In this document: positions 42,095 through 48,922 of the stretch, in pieces | How positions within the stretch are numbered: the first letter of the stretch is position 1 | Layout: each line of letters begins with the position of its first letter | IMG/VR virus record: IMGVR_UViG_3300017917_001155 | Location: 1 to 48,922 of that record | Direction: 5' to 3' (one strand) | From: a virus | Length of the DNA stretch: 48,922 nucleotides | The notes under the pieces: model-generated | Databases searched by the model: none | Told to the model about the DNA's origin: nothing | What the model saw: only the letters and a program-made list of their open reading frames with translations | Position numbers and translations under genes: made by a program

Positions 42095-43084
42095 ATGAGC
42101 ATCGCAGACGCAATCTATTCGTACCTTCCGGCTAAACGGAAAAACACACCCAGCGGTTGGACTAAGTTCAATGCTGTATGTTGTATTCACAATGGTACTT
42201 CAGCCGATACTCGTGCTCGAGGCGGTATAATTCGAAACTCCGATGGTGTCAGTTATCATTGCTTTAACTGCGGCTTCAAAGCCAGTTATGTCAGTGGTCG
42301 TCATCTCACAAGAAAGATGCGTCAACTATTGCAGTGGATGAATGCGCCCGATGACGAAATCAATAAATTAGCATTAGAAGCACTGCGCATGCAGGAAGAT
42401 GCCGAGTATCAAGCCAAGGTAAGTTTACCAACATTTGATGACAAACCTTTACCCAAAGACAGTGTTAAATTAGATATAAATGTCGAACTTAATGACGACA
42501 TTGCACAGGCTATCGAATATGTCTATAGCAGAGGATTAACCTTAGACAGTTATGATTTTTACTGGAGTCCTGAATTTAAAGATAGAATTATCATACCTTT
42601 TAAACTTGACGGACGTATTGTAGGTTACACCGCACGTAAACTCACAGACGGCAAACCTAAATACATTTCAGAACAAACTCCTGGCTATGTCTTTAATCTT
42701 GACGCACAGAATCCCTTGCCTTGGGAAAACAGCAAAAAACATGTAATTGTTGTAGAAGGTCCAATGGATGCATTAAGCATCGACGGTGTAGCACTGCTTG
42801 GAGCAGAAATTATGGACAAACAGGCTATGTTAATCAATAGATTAGGCATGGAGCCAATTGTTGTGCCTGACAAGGATAAAGATGGTTTAAGAACAGCAGA
42901 ACAGGCTGTGGCTAATCGCTGGGCTGTGGCATTTCCAGAATGGCATCAAGATATCAAGGATGCCAACGATGCTGTGCGTAAATATGGTAAGTTATATACA
43001 CTCTACAGTATATTCAATAGCGTTGAAACCAACGAACTCAAAATTAAACTAAGGATGAAACAATGGCTTTCTTTAGATGGTTAA
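42095..43084 (+). CDS. gp61: DNA primase gp61
   Basis: 329 residues (T4: 342). An N-terminal zinc finger is formed by C29-C30-x-H32 and C56-x2-C59 (YHCFNCGF). The Toprim domain has VVEGPMDALSIDG (~219-231, catalytic Glu) and VPDKDKDG (~257-264, DxD). It makes primers for the lagging strand together with gp41. Its last 22 bases overlap the 36-residue ORF that follows, and gp41 lies two genes downstream, so primase and helicase are in one gene set. Confidence 0.94.
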   Translation: MSIADAIYSYLPAKRKNTPSGWTKFNAVCCIHNGTSADTRARGGIIRNSDGVSYHCFNCGFKASYVSGRHLTRKMRQLLQWMNAPDDEINKLALEALRMQEDAEYQAKVSLPTFDDKPLPKDSVKLDINVELNDDIAQAIEYVYSRGLTLDSYDFYWSPEFKDRIIIPFKLDGRIVGYTARKLTDGKPKYISEQTPGYVFNLDAQNPLPWENSKKHVIVVEGPMDALSIDGVALLGAEIMDKQAMLINRLGMEPIVVPDKDKDGLRTAEQAVANRWAVAFPEWHQDIKDANDAVRKYGKLYTLYSIFNSVETNELKIKLRMKQWLSLDG

Positions 43085-43173
43085 AAGAACAAATTAATAA
43101 TTGGAAGCGAGAACGCAAACTAAAAAAACGCATGGAAGAACTGCGTAAAAGGGATCCGTTTATCTACAAATGA
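43063..43173 (+). CDS. Tiny basic ORF between primase and carbamoyltransferase
   Basis: 36 residues: MAFFRWLKEQINNWKRERK at the start, very basic helical middle, and a DPFIYK end. It is preceded by AAGGA 6 bases before the ATG, overlaps the primase 3' end, and ends in an ATGA overlap with the carbamoyltransferase. This spacing and a strongly biased amphipathic helix favour a real gene. The function is unknown; it could be a small nucleic-acid or helicase-binding peptide. Confidence 0.65.
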   Translation: MAFFRWLKEQINNWKRERKLKKRMEELRKRDPFIYK

Positions 43174-44651
43174 TTACATGGGGAATTAGTGGTAACAGCC
43201 ACGATGCGGCTATAGCCGTATTTCATGACAAGCAGTTAGTCTATGCAGGACATAGTGAACGCTACAGTCGAGTTAAAAATGATGGCGACTTAGATACTAC
43301 ACAGATCGAATATCTTAAAAAGAAATTCGGAGATCCTGATCGTGTAGTATGGTATGAAAAGCCATGGGCTAAAACATTTCGTCAACTTGAAGCAGGACAG
43401 GGATGGCGGTGGAGTGAAAACAATGTCAAAGAATACCTACGTAAGTTTGGCATTAGAGCTCCTATAACTTACAAATGGCATCACCACAGTCATGCGGCTG
43501 CCGGATATTATACCAGCGGTTTTGACAACGCCACAGTGGTAGTCATAGACGCTATAGGTGAATATCAAACACTGAGTTTTTGGAGAGGGCAAGGTAACGG
43601 TTTAACACAACTGTGGAGTCAAGGATATCCGGACAGCGTAGGACTTTGGTATAGTGCTATGACTGATCGCATCGATTTAAAAGCCAATGAAGAAGAATAT
43701 ATTCTCATGGGCATGGCTGCCATGGGCGACCCTAATCGATTTACTGCTGAAATATTAGACGAATTTATTGGACTACACAGTATAGAAGAAAGTTGCAGTG
43801 TTATTAGATTAAAACATAATCTACACAGGGGCTGTCGTTGGTGGAAACCTGAACTAGGTATTGGCGATTATTTTGATGTTGCCGCAGGTACACAGGCTGT
43901 GTACGAAATTTTATTCCACAAAATATTACAGACTGCAAGGCATCTTAATGGCAGTGATAATTTAGTATTAATGGGTGGCTGTGCTCTTAACTGTGTGGCC
44001 AATCCTATAGCATATCAATATTTTAAAAATGTTTGGATTATGCCTAATCCAGGCGATGCAGGCAGTGCTGTAGGTGCAGTATTGGCAGATTGGCAGGAAC
44101 ATATTAAATGGCCAGGTCCTTATCTCGGCACAGAAATCAAACACAGTGAAGACAATAACAGTGGCATTGTAGATTATCTTTTGGAACATAAAATATGTGG
44201 GTTGGCTAGAGGACGAGCAGAGTTTGGTCCAAGAGCATTGGGCAACAGAAGTTTAATTGCAGACCCTAGAGGCGATGATGTCAAAGATAGATTAAACAAG
44301 ATCAAACAACGTCAGGACTTCCGCCCATTTGCACCAGCAGTATTGGCCGAACATGCCTCTAGTATATTTGTCATGCCCACACAGCATACACCTTATATGC
44401 AGTATGCCGTTCGTTGTCTACGACCCGATCTATATCCTGCTATTGTACACACGGATGGTACTAGTCGTGTGCAGACTGTTACCCGAGAAGATAATCCAGA
44501 GTTTCATGCATTGTTGACAAAATGGTACGAACGCACAGGCTGTCCTATGTTGGTCAATACCAGTTTGAACATCAAAGGTGAGCCTATAGTCAACAACGAA
44601 TTGGACGCACAGCGTTGGCAAGAACGGTATGGAATTGCAATTTTTCATTGA
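43170..44651 (+). CDS. Carbamoyltransferase (NodU/CmcH/TobZ family)
   Basis: 493 residues. N-terminal ASKHA-like domain: ITWGISGNSHDAAIAVFHDKQLVYAGHSERYSRVK, then WHHHSHAAAGYY (metal/carbamoyl-adenylate site) and LVLMGGCALNCVAN. C-terminal domain: GLARGRAEFGPRALGNRSLIADPR and QDFRPFAPAVLAEHA, ending MLVNTSLNIKGEPIVN. The family transfers carbamoyl from carbamoyl phosphate to hydroxyl groups of sugars or antibiotics. In this phage it may decorate a glycan or a modified base. Starts in an ATGA overlap with the tiny ORF. Confidence 0.93.
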   Translation: MITWGISGNSHDAAIAVFHDKQLVYAGHSERYSRVKNDGDLDTTQIEYLKKKFGDPDRVVWYEKPWAKTFRQLEAGQGWRWSENNVKEYLRKFGIRAPITYKWHHHSHAAAGYYTSGFDNATVVVIDAIGEYQTLSFWRGQGNGLTQLWSQGYPDSVGLWYSAMTDRIDLKANEEEYILMGMAAMGDPNRFTAEILDEFIGLHSIEESCSVIRLKHNLHRGCRWWKPELGIGDYFDVAAGTQAVYEILFHKILQTARHLNGSDNLVLMGGCALNCVANPIAYQYFKNVWIMPNPGDAGSAVGAVLADWQEHIKWPGPYLGTEIKHSEDNNSGIVDYLLEHKICGLARGRAEFGPRALGNRSLIADPRGDDVKDRLNKIKQRQDFRPFAPAVLAEHASSIFVMPTQHTPYMQYAVRCLRPDLYPAIVHTDGTSRVQTVTREDNPEFHALLTKWYERTGCPMLVNTSLNIKGEPIVNNELDAQRWQERYGIAIFH

Positions 44652-44676
44652 CCTTAAACAAGTTATCAAGTATAAT
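44648..44676 (+). promoter_or_regulatory. Sigma70-like promoter of gp41
   Basis: TTGACC (44648-44653), 17-base spacer, perfect TATAAT (44671-44676). Seven bases to ATG 44684. The -35 overlaps the stop codon of the carbamoyltransferase gene. No ribosome site is seen, so the message is probably leaderless. Confidence 0.75.
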
Positions 44677-44683
44677 ATAAAGT

Positions 44684-46135
44684 ATGACTACTAGACAAAA
44701 CACAGACTACGGATATGATATCCAAAAACTATATCTTGAAATGATGCTCAGTGATGCAGGTACATTTGTACGCTGTCAGAGTATTTTAGATCATACCCTG
44801 TTTGATCGTAGACTGCAAGATGCTGTGGAATTTGTCAGCAACTATGTCAGCGAACACAATGCACTGCCCACATTTGACATGGTACGTGCGGCTACAAAAA
44901 CTGAGCTCAATGATCCAGGCACACTCAAAGATGAACACTATGATTGGTTGCTCACAGACTTTGAAACGTTTACACGTCATAAAGGTCTAGAACGTGCTAT
45001 CTTAAAGAGTGCAGACTTACTGGAAGAAGGCAACTATGGTCCTGTGGAAGACATGATCAAGCAGGCAGTACAGGTAGGTTTACAAAAAGACCTAGGCACA
45101 GACTATTGGGCCGACCCTAAGGGTAGATTGGTAGGATTAAAAGATAAAAACGGGCAGGTTAAAACAGGTTGGGACACATTGGACAAGCGATTGTTTGGTG
45201 GTATGAACCGCGGAGAGTTGAATATCTTTGCAGGCGGTTCCGGTGCAGGTAAAAGTTTGTTCTTGGCCAATTTAGGTGTAAACTGGGCACTACAGGGTAT
45301 GAACGTAGTATATCTAACTCTAGAACTCAGTGAAGCACTGGTGAGTATGCGTGTGGATAGTATGACCACAGGTATTCCCACAAAAGAGATTTTCAAGGAT
45401 CTTGACAACGTGGAAATGAAAGTCAAGATGATTGGTAAGAAGTCAGGTGCTTTCCAAGTCAAGTACATGCCCAGCGGTAAAACTGCCAACGACATTCGTG
45501 CTTACTTGAAAGAGTATGAAATCAAAATGGATCGTAAAGTGGATGTGTTATTGGTAGACTACATGGACTTGCTACTGCCCATAAGCAAACGTATTTCAGC
45601 GGAAAACCTGTTTGTCAAGGACAAATATGTCAGTGAAGAATTGCGTAACTTGGCCATGGAAAAACAGTGTGTGTTCGTTACTGCGGCACAGTTGAATCGT
45701 GGTGCGGTAGAAGAAGTAGAGTTTGATCACAGTCATATTTCGGGTGGTCTAAGTAAGATTCAGACTGCGGACAACGTCATAGGTATCTTTACAAGTCGTG
45801 CTATGCGTGAACGTGGCAAGTATCAGATACAGTTGATGAAAACACGTAGTAGCAGTGGCGTGGGTATGAAGATTGATTTGGACTTTGATATTGACACACT
45901 GCGTATCACAGATCCTGGCATAGAAGGATCAGACGACTATAGACCCAAGAGCAGTAGTATTCTTGAAGATATCAAACGCAAAAGCACAGCCAGTGACATC
46001 ACAGACGTTGCAGCCAGTTCAGAAGCACAGGTGCCAGATCCTACAATAGGTGTGCCTTTGCCCAAGATACAGGCCAAGTCTGACTCAACTAAACTGCGTC
46101 AGTTCTTGAATAACTTAGGCGGCACAGACACTTGA
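44684..46135 (+). CDS. gp41: Replicative DNA helicase gp41
   Basis: 483 residues (T4: 475). DnaB-like RecA core: Walker A FAGGSGAGKSLFLANLG (~182-198), VVYLTLELSEALVSMRVDS, Walker B VDVLLVDYMDLLLP, FVTAAQLNRGAVEEV, SGGLSKIQTADNVIGIF, KTRSSSGVG (Arg finger region). It unwinds the fork and pairs with gp61. A near-consensus sigma70 promoter lies over the preceding stop and its expected start falls at the ATG. The last 37 bases overlap the minus-strand gene. Confidence 0.95.
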   Translation: MTTRQNTDYGYDIQKLYLEMMLSDAGTFVRCQSILDHTLFDRRLQDAVEFVSNYVSEHNALPTFDMVRAATKTELNDPGTLKDEHYDWLLTDFETFTRHKGLERAILKSADLLEEGNYGPVEDMIKQAVQVGLQKDLGTDYWADPKGRLVGLKDKNGQVKTGWDTLDKRLFGGMNRGELNIFAGGSGAGKSLFLANLGVNWALQGMNVVYLTLELSEALVSMRVDSMTTGIPTKEIFKDLDNVEMKVKMIGKKSGAFQVKYMPSGKTANDIRAYLKEYEIKMDRKVDVLLVDYMDLLLPISKRISAENLFVKDKYVSEELRNLAMEKQCVFVTAAQLNRGAVEEVEFDHSHISGGLSKIQTADNVIGIFTSRAMRERGKYQIQLMKTRSSSGVGMKIDLDFDIDTLRITDPGIEGSDDYRPKSSSILEDIKRKSTASDITDVAASSEAQVPDPTIGVPLPKIQAKSDSTKLRQFLNNLGGTDT

Positions 46136-47130
46136 TCCGCTTCAATGGTGTACTGTACACGCTGTTCTAATCTGGCTTTTCTCAGCCTACGCTCTCGCTG
46201 AGCGGCACTGGAAGGCAAAGGCTGTACTAGACGAGCATTAGGGTTATCTAATCTAATGGCTGAGTCTGGCACAGGCGAACGACCCGTGCGCCAATATTCA
46301 ATGCCCAAGGCCGCATGTTTCAATGACAGTTCCGCTAGGGGTATCTGCGCCAGTTCAAAATTAATGCCAAAACTTTCCCCGCGATGTAGCCAGTGTATGT
46401 TTTGATATTCAAACATTAGATACCACAGGTAGTGTGTGCTGAACCACTGAAAATCTGTGGCAAAGTCCCAGTCAGGGCGATGCTGTTGAATTTCTTTACG
46501 CACCTGTCTACAGGCCACAATTAATTTGTCAATGATTGCTTCACTGCTGGGTATGATTTCCATCCATTTTTTAGTGGGCCCATAGACATTGTCTCCGCCC
46601 ACAATGGGTCTACCGTTGTAGATGTTAATGCTCTTGGTGTAGAAATGATCTGGATCCATGCCATTTAACACGTCTGGATCCAGGGTATGATCCCAACGAC
46701 TGCGCACTATGTAGTCATAGTCCTGCAACTGATCACGCCAATGATCCACAGCAAAACAAAAGCCCAACAACTGTCCAAAGTACTTGCCAAAATGATAGCG
46801 TATGAGGCTGTTGACCGCAGGATCAGATCTATAGTCGGGCAGTGCGCCCTCATCGATAAATCTTTCACAGAGTTGATCAAACAGGGGGTCTTGATCCCTG
46901 TAGACATGTCGATCGCCCAGACGTTCCAGTATGCTGTCACGCAGTGCAAACTGTTGCTGTTGATGCTGATTGGGCTGTCGAACTTCGCTGTGATCAGTCC
47001 AGCAATAACTGAATTCAGCCCACTGACTGACCCTGGGGCTCAGTGCAAAACTGTGTTGATGTAAGTGATGTCCCTGCGGCACCATACGTGCATGCCCACT
47101 GCAGACCACTGCCACTTTATATGCGTCCAT
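46099..47130 (-). CDS. Putative glycosyltransferase-like protein
   Basis: 343 residues with the start at 47130 (VAVVCSGHARMVP N-terminus); an in-frame ATG at 47154 would lie across both promoters. A GT-A-like strand (YKVAVVCSGHAR), then DYDYIVRSRWDHTLDPDVLNG (R-x-R-x-D pattern seen in host-type glycosyltransferases) and NVYGPTKKWMEI. Gln/His-rich and GC-richer than most of the window. It likely acts on a surface glycan with the divergent SGNH hydrolase. TAAATA is exactly 5 bases from the ATG on the minus strand. Confidence 0.65.
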   Translation of the reverse strand: MDAYKVAVVCSGHARMVPQGHHLHQHSFALSPRVSQWAEFSYCWTDHSEVRQPNQHQQQQFALRDSILERLGDRHVYRDQDPLFDQLCERFIDEGALPDYRSDPAVNSLIRYHFGKYFGQLLGFCFAVDHWRDQLQDYDYIVRSRWDHTLDPDVLNGMDPDHFYTKSINIYNGRPIVGGDNVYGPTKKWMEIIPSSEAIIDKLIVACRQVRKEIQQHRPDWDFATDFQWFSTHYLWYLMFEYQNIHWLHRGESFGINFELAQIPLAELSLKHAALGIEYWRTGRSPVPDSAIRLDNPNARLVQPLPSSAAQRERRLRKARLEQRVQYTIEADQVSVPPKLFKN

Positions 47131-47135
47131 GATGA

Positions 47136-47150
47136 TATTTACCGTAAATA
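47136..47150. promoter_or_regulatory. Mirror-image divergent late promoters (5-base gap on each side)
   Basis: TATTTA-CCG-TAAATA: one core per strand with 3 bases between, each exactly 5 bases from its own ATG (47130 minus, 47156 plus). The whole intergenic stretch is 25 bases. Confidence 0.75.
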
Positions 47151-47155
47151 ACACT

Positions 47156-47929
47156 ATGAGATTATTGGTTTTTGGCTGTAGTTTTACAGATTACGCTTGG
47201 CCCACCTGGGCAGACATCATAGCCCTGGATCTGGGCTGTGACTACGAAAACTGGGCACAGGGTGGCGGTGGTAATCAGCAGATGGCTCGTAGACTCATGT
47301 ACCGATTGGAGGAACAGCCTTTACAGCCTGAAGATTGGGTCATGGTGCAGTGGTCTAGTATCAGCAGAGAGGATCGTTTCATAGACACTTGGCGCTGTCA
47401 GGGTAGTGTGGCCATGAGCGCACACTATGGACGCCGTTGGTTGCGTGATCACTGGTCATGGAACAACGATGTCATAAACACAGCACAGGCACAGAGTCAT
47501 TTTAGACTGCTGGCTAGTCATCACCTAAAGTACGAAATGATGATGCCCTGGGGAGACAGTCTAGTAGAACAGTCAGAAACGCCCCTGGATTGGTTTTGGC
47601 GCAGTCGCACAGCACAGGGCATGGACGAACTGCCCATGAACGCAGAACCCCTAAATGGACTGATAGCAGACGGGCACCCAGATCCAGCATTTTGGCTGTT
47701 ATGGGTGGAACACAGAATCTACCCTAAACTGGGATTAACTGTAAAAGATCACACTAGACATCAAGTGGCAAAATTCCAACAGCAGTTACAGCAGTGGGCT
47801 GAACAGGGCCACGCACTGCCAAAGATACAGCAACTGAGCAGGAATTTAATGCAGGAATTGGCCTGGCCCACAAACAAGTGTAAACCCTTGAGTGATCAGC
47901 AGAAATCTTCGGGCTATTGGTTGATGTAG
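47156..47929 (+). CDS. SGNH/GDSL-type hydrolase
   Basis: 257 residues with the start at 47156. Block I LVFGCSFTDYAWPTWAD (Ser of GxSxT), block II-III WAQGGGGNQQ (Gly and Asn), block V DGHPDPAFW (DxxH). The SGNH fold covers esterases and O-acetyl-hydrolases on glycans. It may remove acyl groups from surface polysaccharide or modify the phage's own glycan. It shares the 25-bp divergent promoter with the gene on the other strand; TAAATA is 5 bases before the ATG. Confidence 0.75.
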   Translation: MRLLVFGCSFTDYAWPTWADIIALDLGCDYENWAQGGGGNQQMARRLMYRLEEQPLQPEDWVMVQWSSISREDRFIDTWRCQGSVAMSAHYGRRWLRDHWSWNNDVINTAQAQSHFRLLASHHLKYEMMMPWGDSLVEQSETPLDWFWRSRTAQGMDELPMNAEPLNGLIADGHPDPAFWLLWVEHRIYPKLGLTVKDHTRHQVAKFQQQLQQWAEQGHALPKIQQLSRNLMQELAWPTNKCKPLSDQQKSSGYWLM

Positions 47930-47941
47930 GCTAGAGTCCCT

Positions 47942-47974
47942 GCGGCGAAGCCGCGCAGCGGCGCAAAAATTTTT
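47942..47974. other. GC-rich alternating stem-loop with A5T5 end
   Basis: GCGGC (47942-47946), GCCGC (47950-47954) and GCGGC (47958-47962) can pair in two exclusive ways, followed by AAAAATTTTT. It lies between the ends of the convergent SGNH and small membrane genes. It is probably a terminator region or a recombination remnant; it is far GC-richer than its surroundings. Confidence 0.5.
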
Positions 47975-48161
47975 AGTCCCAGTATCCGGGCTTTCTCGCT
48001 ACTTTGATTTCAGGCTTGGTGGGCGGCCACACACGAGGTTTAGTGGGTCTACGCAACTGTGTTATTTGACTTTGAAGATCTTTGACTTCATACCAAAGAT
48101 ATATGGCAATCAGCAGACTGGCTGAACTGAATACATACATGATTAATATTATAAGTTCCAT
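47973..48161 (-). CDS. Small single-pass membrane protein
   Basis: 62 residues. N-terminal hydrophobic helix (ELIILIMYVFSSASLLIAIYLWY, ~2-24), then a short coiled-coil-like EVKDLQSQITQLRR and a Pro/Lys-rich tail. Predicted N-out/C-in type membrane peptide. An AGGAG ribosome site lies 8 bases before the ATG. A spanin, holin-like or superinfection role is possible but unsupported. Confidence 0.65.
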   Translation of the reverse strand: MELIILIMYVFSSASLLIAIYLWYEVKDLQSQITQLRRPTKPRVWPPTKPEIKVARKPGYWD

Positions 48162-48192
48162 GGTTCGCTCCTGAACATGCAGTTATTGTTGG

Positions 48193-48474
48193 CTAGTGTA
48201 CAGTGACATCTTCCCACTCTGCTGTGAGTGCATCTTCCAGCATTAGTTCGTAGGTACTGCGATCATTGGCATCTGCCATGCGATAGCAGAATGCTTCTAA
48301 CAGCACAGAATTGATGATTTCTGCGTCTATGCCCTTTTCAGCCAAACTGGCACAGAGTGCGTCTATGCTGACTGCTACTAGCTCAAACTGTTGGCTGTCG
48401 TCTAATTTGGCTATATCAACTTCCTGTTCCTGCTCTAACAACTCTACTTGTGCTTTGATTCTAGATTTTGACAT
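48193..48474 (-). CDS. Small acidic helical hypothetical
   Basis: 93 residues, all-helical and acidic (SKSRIKAQVELLEQEQEVDIAKLDDSQQFELVAVSIDALC, EIINSVLLEAFCYRMADANDRSTYELMLEDALTAEWEDV). AAGGA ribosome site. Second of three small minus-strand genes. No domain recognised. Confidence 0.65.
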   Translation of the reverse strand: MSKSRIKAQVELLEQEQEVDIAKLDDSQQFELVAVSIDALCASLAEKGIDAEIINSVLLEAFCYRMADANDRSTYELMLEDALTAEWEDVTVH

Positions 48475-48542
48475 AGCGTATCCTTAAAAAATTGTGCGTA
48501 AAAATTTTGCAGCCAGTACTTGACACAGTGCCCTGGTGGTTT

Positions 48543-48740
48543 TTAGCCCTGAACTTCTGTGATAGTCCATGTGTAGTGCGTGTGGGGATCTGAGCAAGTT
48601 CGCTGTATTTCCACTAACAGTGCAGATTCAGCACTGGCTTGATTAGCGGCAGAATGAATGATTTCTTTGACACAGCCTGGGCCCGGATCGCTGTGGCTGG
48701 CATCTGAATGGTTTCGTAGAATTATCTTATATGTAGGCAT
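48543..48740 (-). CDS. Small hypothetical
   Basis: 65 residues: MPTYKIILRNHSDASHSDPGP start, NQASAESALLVEIQRTC and HTHYTWTITEVQG end; a compact alpha/beta layout. AGGA ribosome site 6 bases before the ATG. A minus-strand TAAATA (48767-48772) stands 26 bases upstream. Function unknown. Confidence 0.6.
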   Translation of the reverse strand: MPTYKIILRNHSDASHSDPGPGCVKEIIHSAANQASAESALLVEIQRTCSDPHTHYTWTITEVQG

Positions 48741-48766
48741 GGTTGTTCCTGGATTGCTGACACTGT

Positions 48767-48772
48767 TATTTA
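48767..48772 (-). promoter_or_regulatory. Late promoter core for the small minus-strand genes
   Basis: Minus-strand TAAATA, 26 bases before ATG 48740, followed by an AGGA ribosome site. Confidence 0.45.
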
Positions 48773-48922
48773 ACTGTTTCTGGCGGAGATTTTGGAATTT
48801 TTTTGGTGTATTTTTTCTGCCACGGAAATTTTAATATTAGGGTATTTTTATCGGCCCCTGGTGATTTTGCATCGGTGTTAATGCTGTTGCGTAAAAACAA
48901 CAATTTTTATTTTATATGCCTC

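Noticed and set aside
47129-47155. Longer starts for the SGNH hydrolase (47129) and the divergent gene (47154)
   Set aside because: Both would run across the opposite gene's promoter and start codon; the shorter starts match the conserved first strand and the five-base rule.
1-48922. tRNA genes, CRISPR arrays, insertion sequences, attachment sites
   Set aside because: Gaps between genes are all under 200 bases and none shows a cloverleaf, regular direct repeats with spacers, or terminal inverted repeats with a transposase.
48741-48922. Coding potential at the right end
   Set aside because: No open frame with a start and ribosome site; apart from one minus-strand TAAATA core I see nothing assignable in these 182 bases.

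Overview
The window is a contiguous piece of a strictly lytic, T4-like myovirus genome of the marine (cyanophage/pelagiphage-like) type. It is AT-rich over most of its length and almost fully coding, with short or overlapping junctions. Recognisable T4 homologues include neck proteins gp13, gp14 and gp15, dNMP kinase gp1, tail sheath gp18, tail tube gp19, head-completion gp4, both terminase subunits gp16 and gp17, ssDNA-binding gp32, UvsX, UvsY, UvsW, primase gp61 and helicase gp41. I see no integrase, repressor, tRNA, rRNA, CRISPR array, insertion sequence or photosynthesis gene. The portal, protease and major capsid genes, and the DNA polymerase and sliding clamp, are not in the window, so this is part of a larger genome. 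The host cannot be fixed from this sequence.

Layout. 1-6.3 kb: 3' part of a very large fibre/structural gene, ending in a strong bidirectional terminator. 6.3-10.1 kb (minus strand): Nudix hydrolase, gp15, gp14 and a homing-endonuclease-like HNH gene. 10.2-24.0 kb (plus): short collagen-tipped fibre, gp13, small basic internal protein, gp1, (minus) HNH gene, gp18, gp19, tube-like paralogue, gp4-like nuclease, gp16, head-associated hypotheticals, gp17 and a large unknown. 24.1-27.1 kb: recombination block gp32, uvsX, uvsY. 27.1-35.1 kb: AT-rich accessory cassette for sugar nucleotides and glycosyl transfer on both strands. 35.1-40.6 kb: a sigma70-type promoter drives an unknown gene, uvsW and a chain of small replication-associated genes, including a 192-residue protein that looks like a miniature DnaE polymerase palm. 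40.6-42.1 kb: a minus-strand hypothetical and a late structural gene. 42.1-46.1 kb: primase, a 36-residue ORF, a carbamoyltransferase and helicase gp41. 46.1-48.9 kb: a GC-richer accessory end with a putative glycosyltransferase, an SGNH hydrolase and three small minus-strand genes.

Regulation. The T4 late-promoter core TAAATA sits in front of structural and glycan genes. In at least seven cases, on both strands, exactly five bases separate it from the ATG. By T4 geometry this puts the transcription start on the start codon, which predicts leaderless late mRNAs. Two sigma70-like promoters (uvsW and gp41 operons) have the same start-codon geometry. Several gene starts were chosen on this basis. 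Two proteins begin with a peptide resembling the T4 internal-protein capsid-targeting sequence and are good candidates for packaged, protease-trimmed head proteins.

Working hypothesis: the replication/recombination genes form the early programme. The neck/tail/packaging genes and the glycan cassette share the late programme, which suggests that the glycan enzymes act during virion assembly (virion glycosylation) or late host-surface remodelling. That link is inference.
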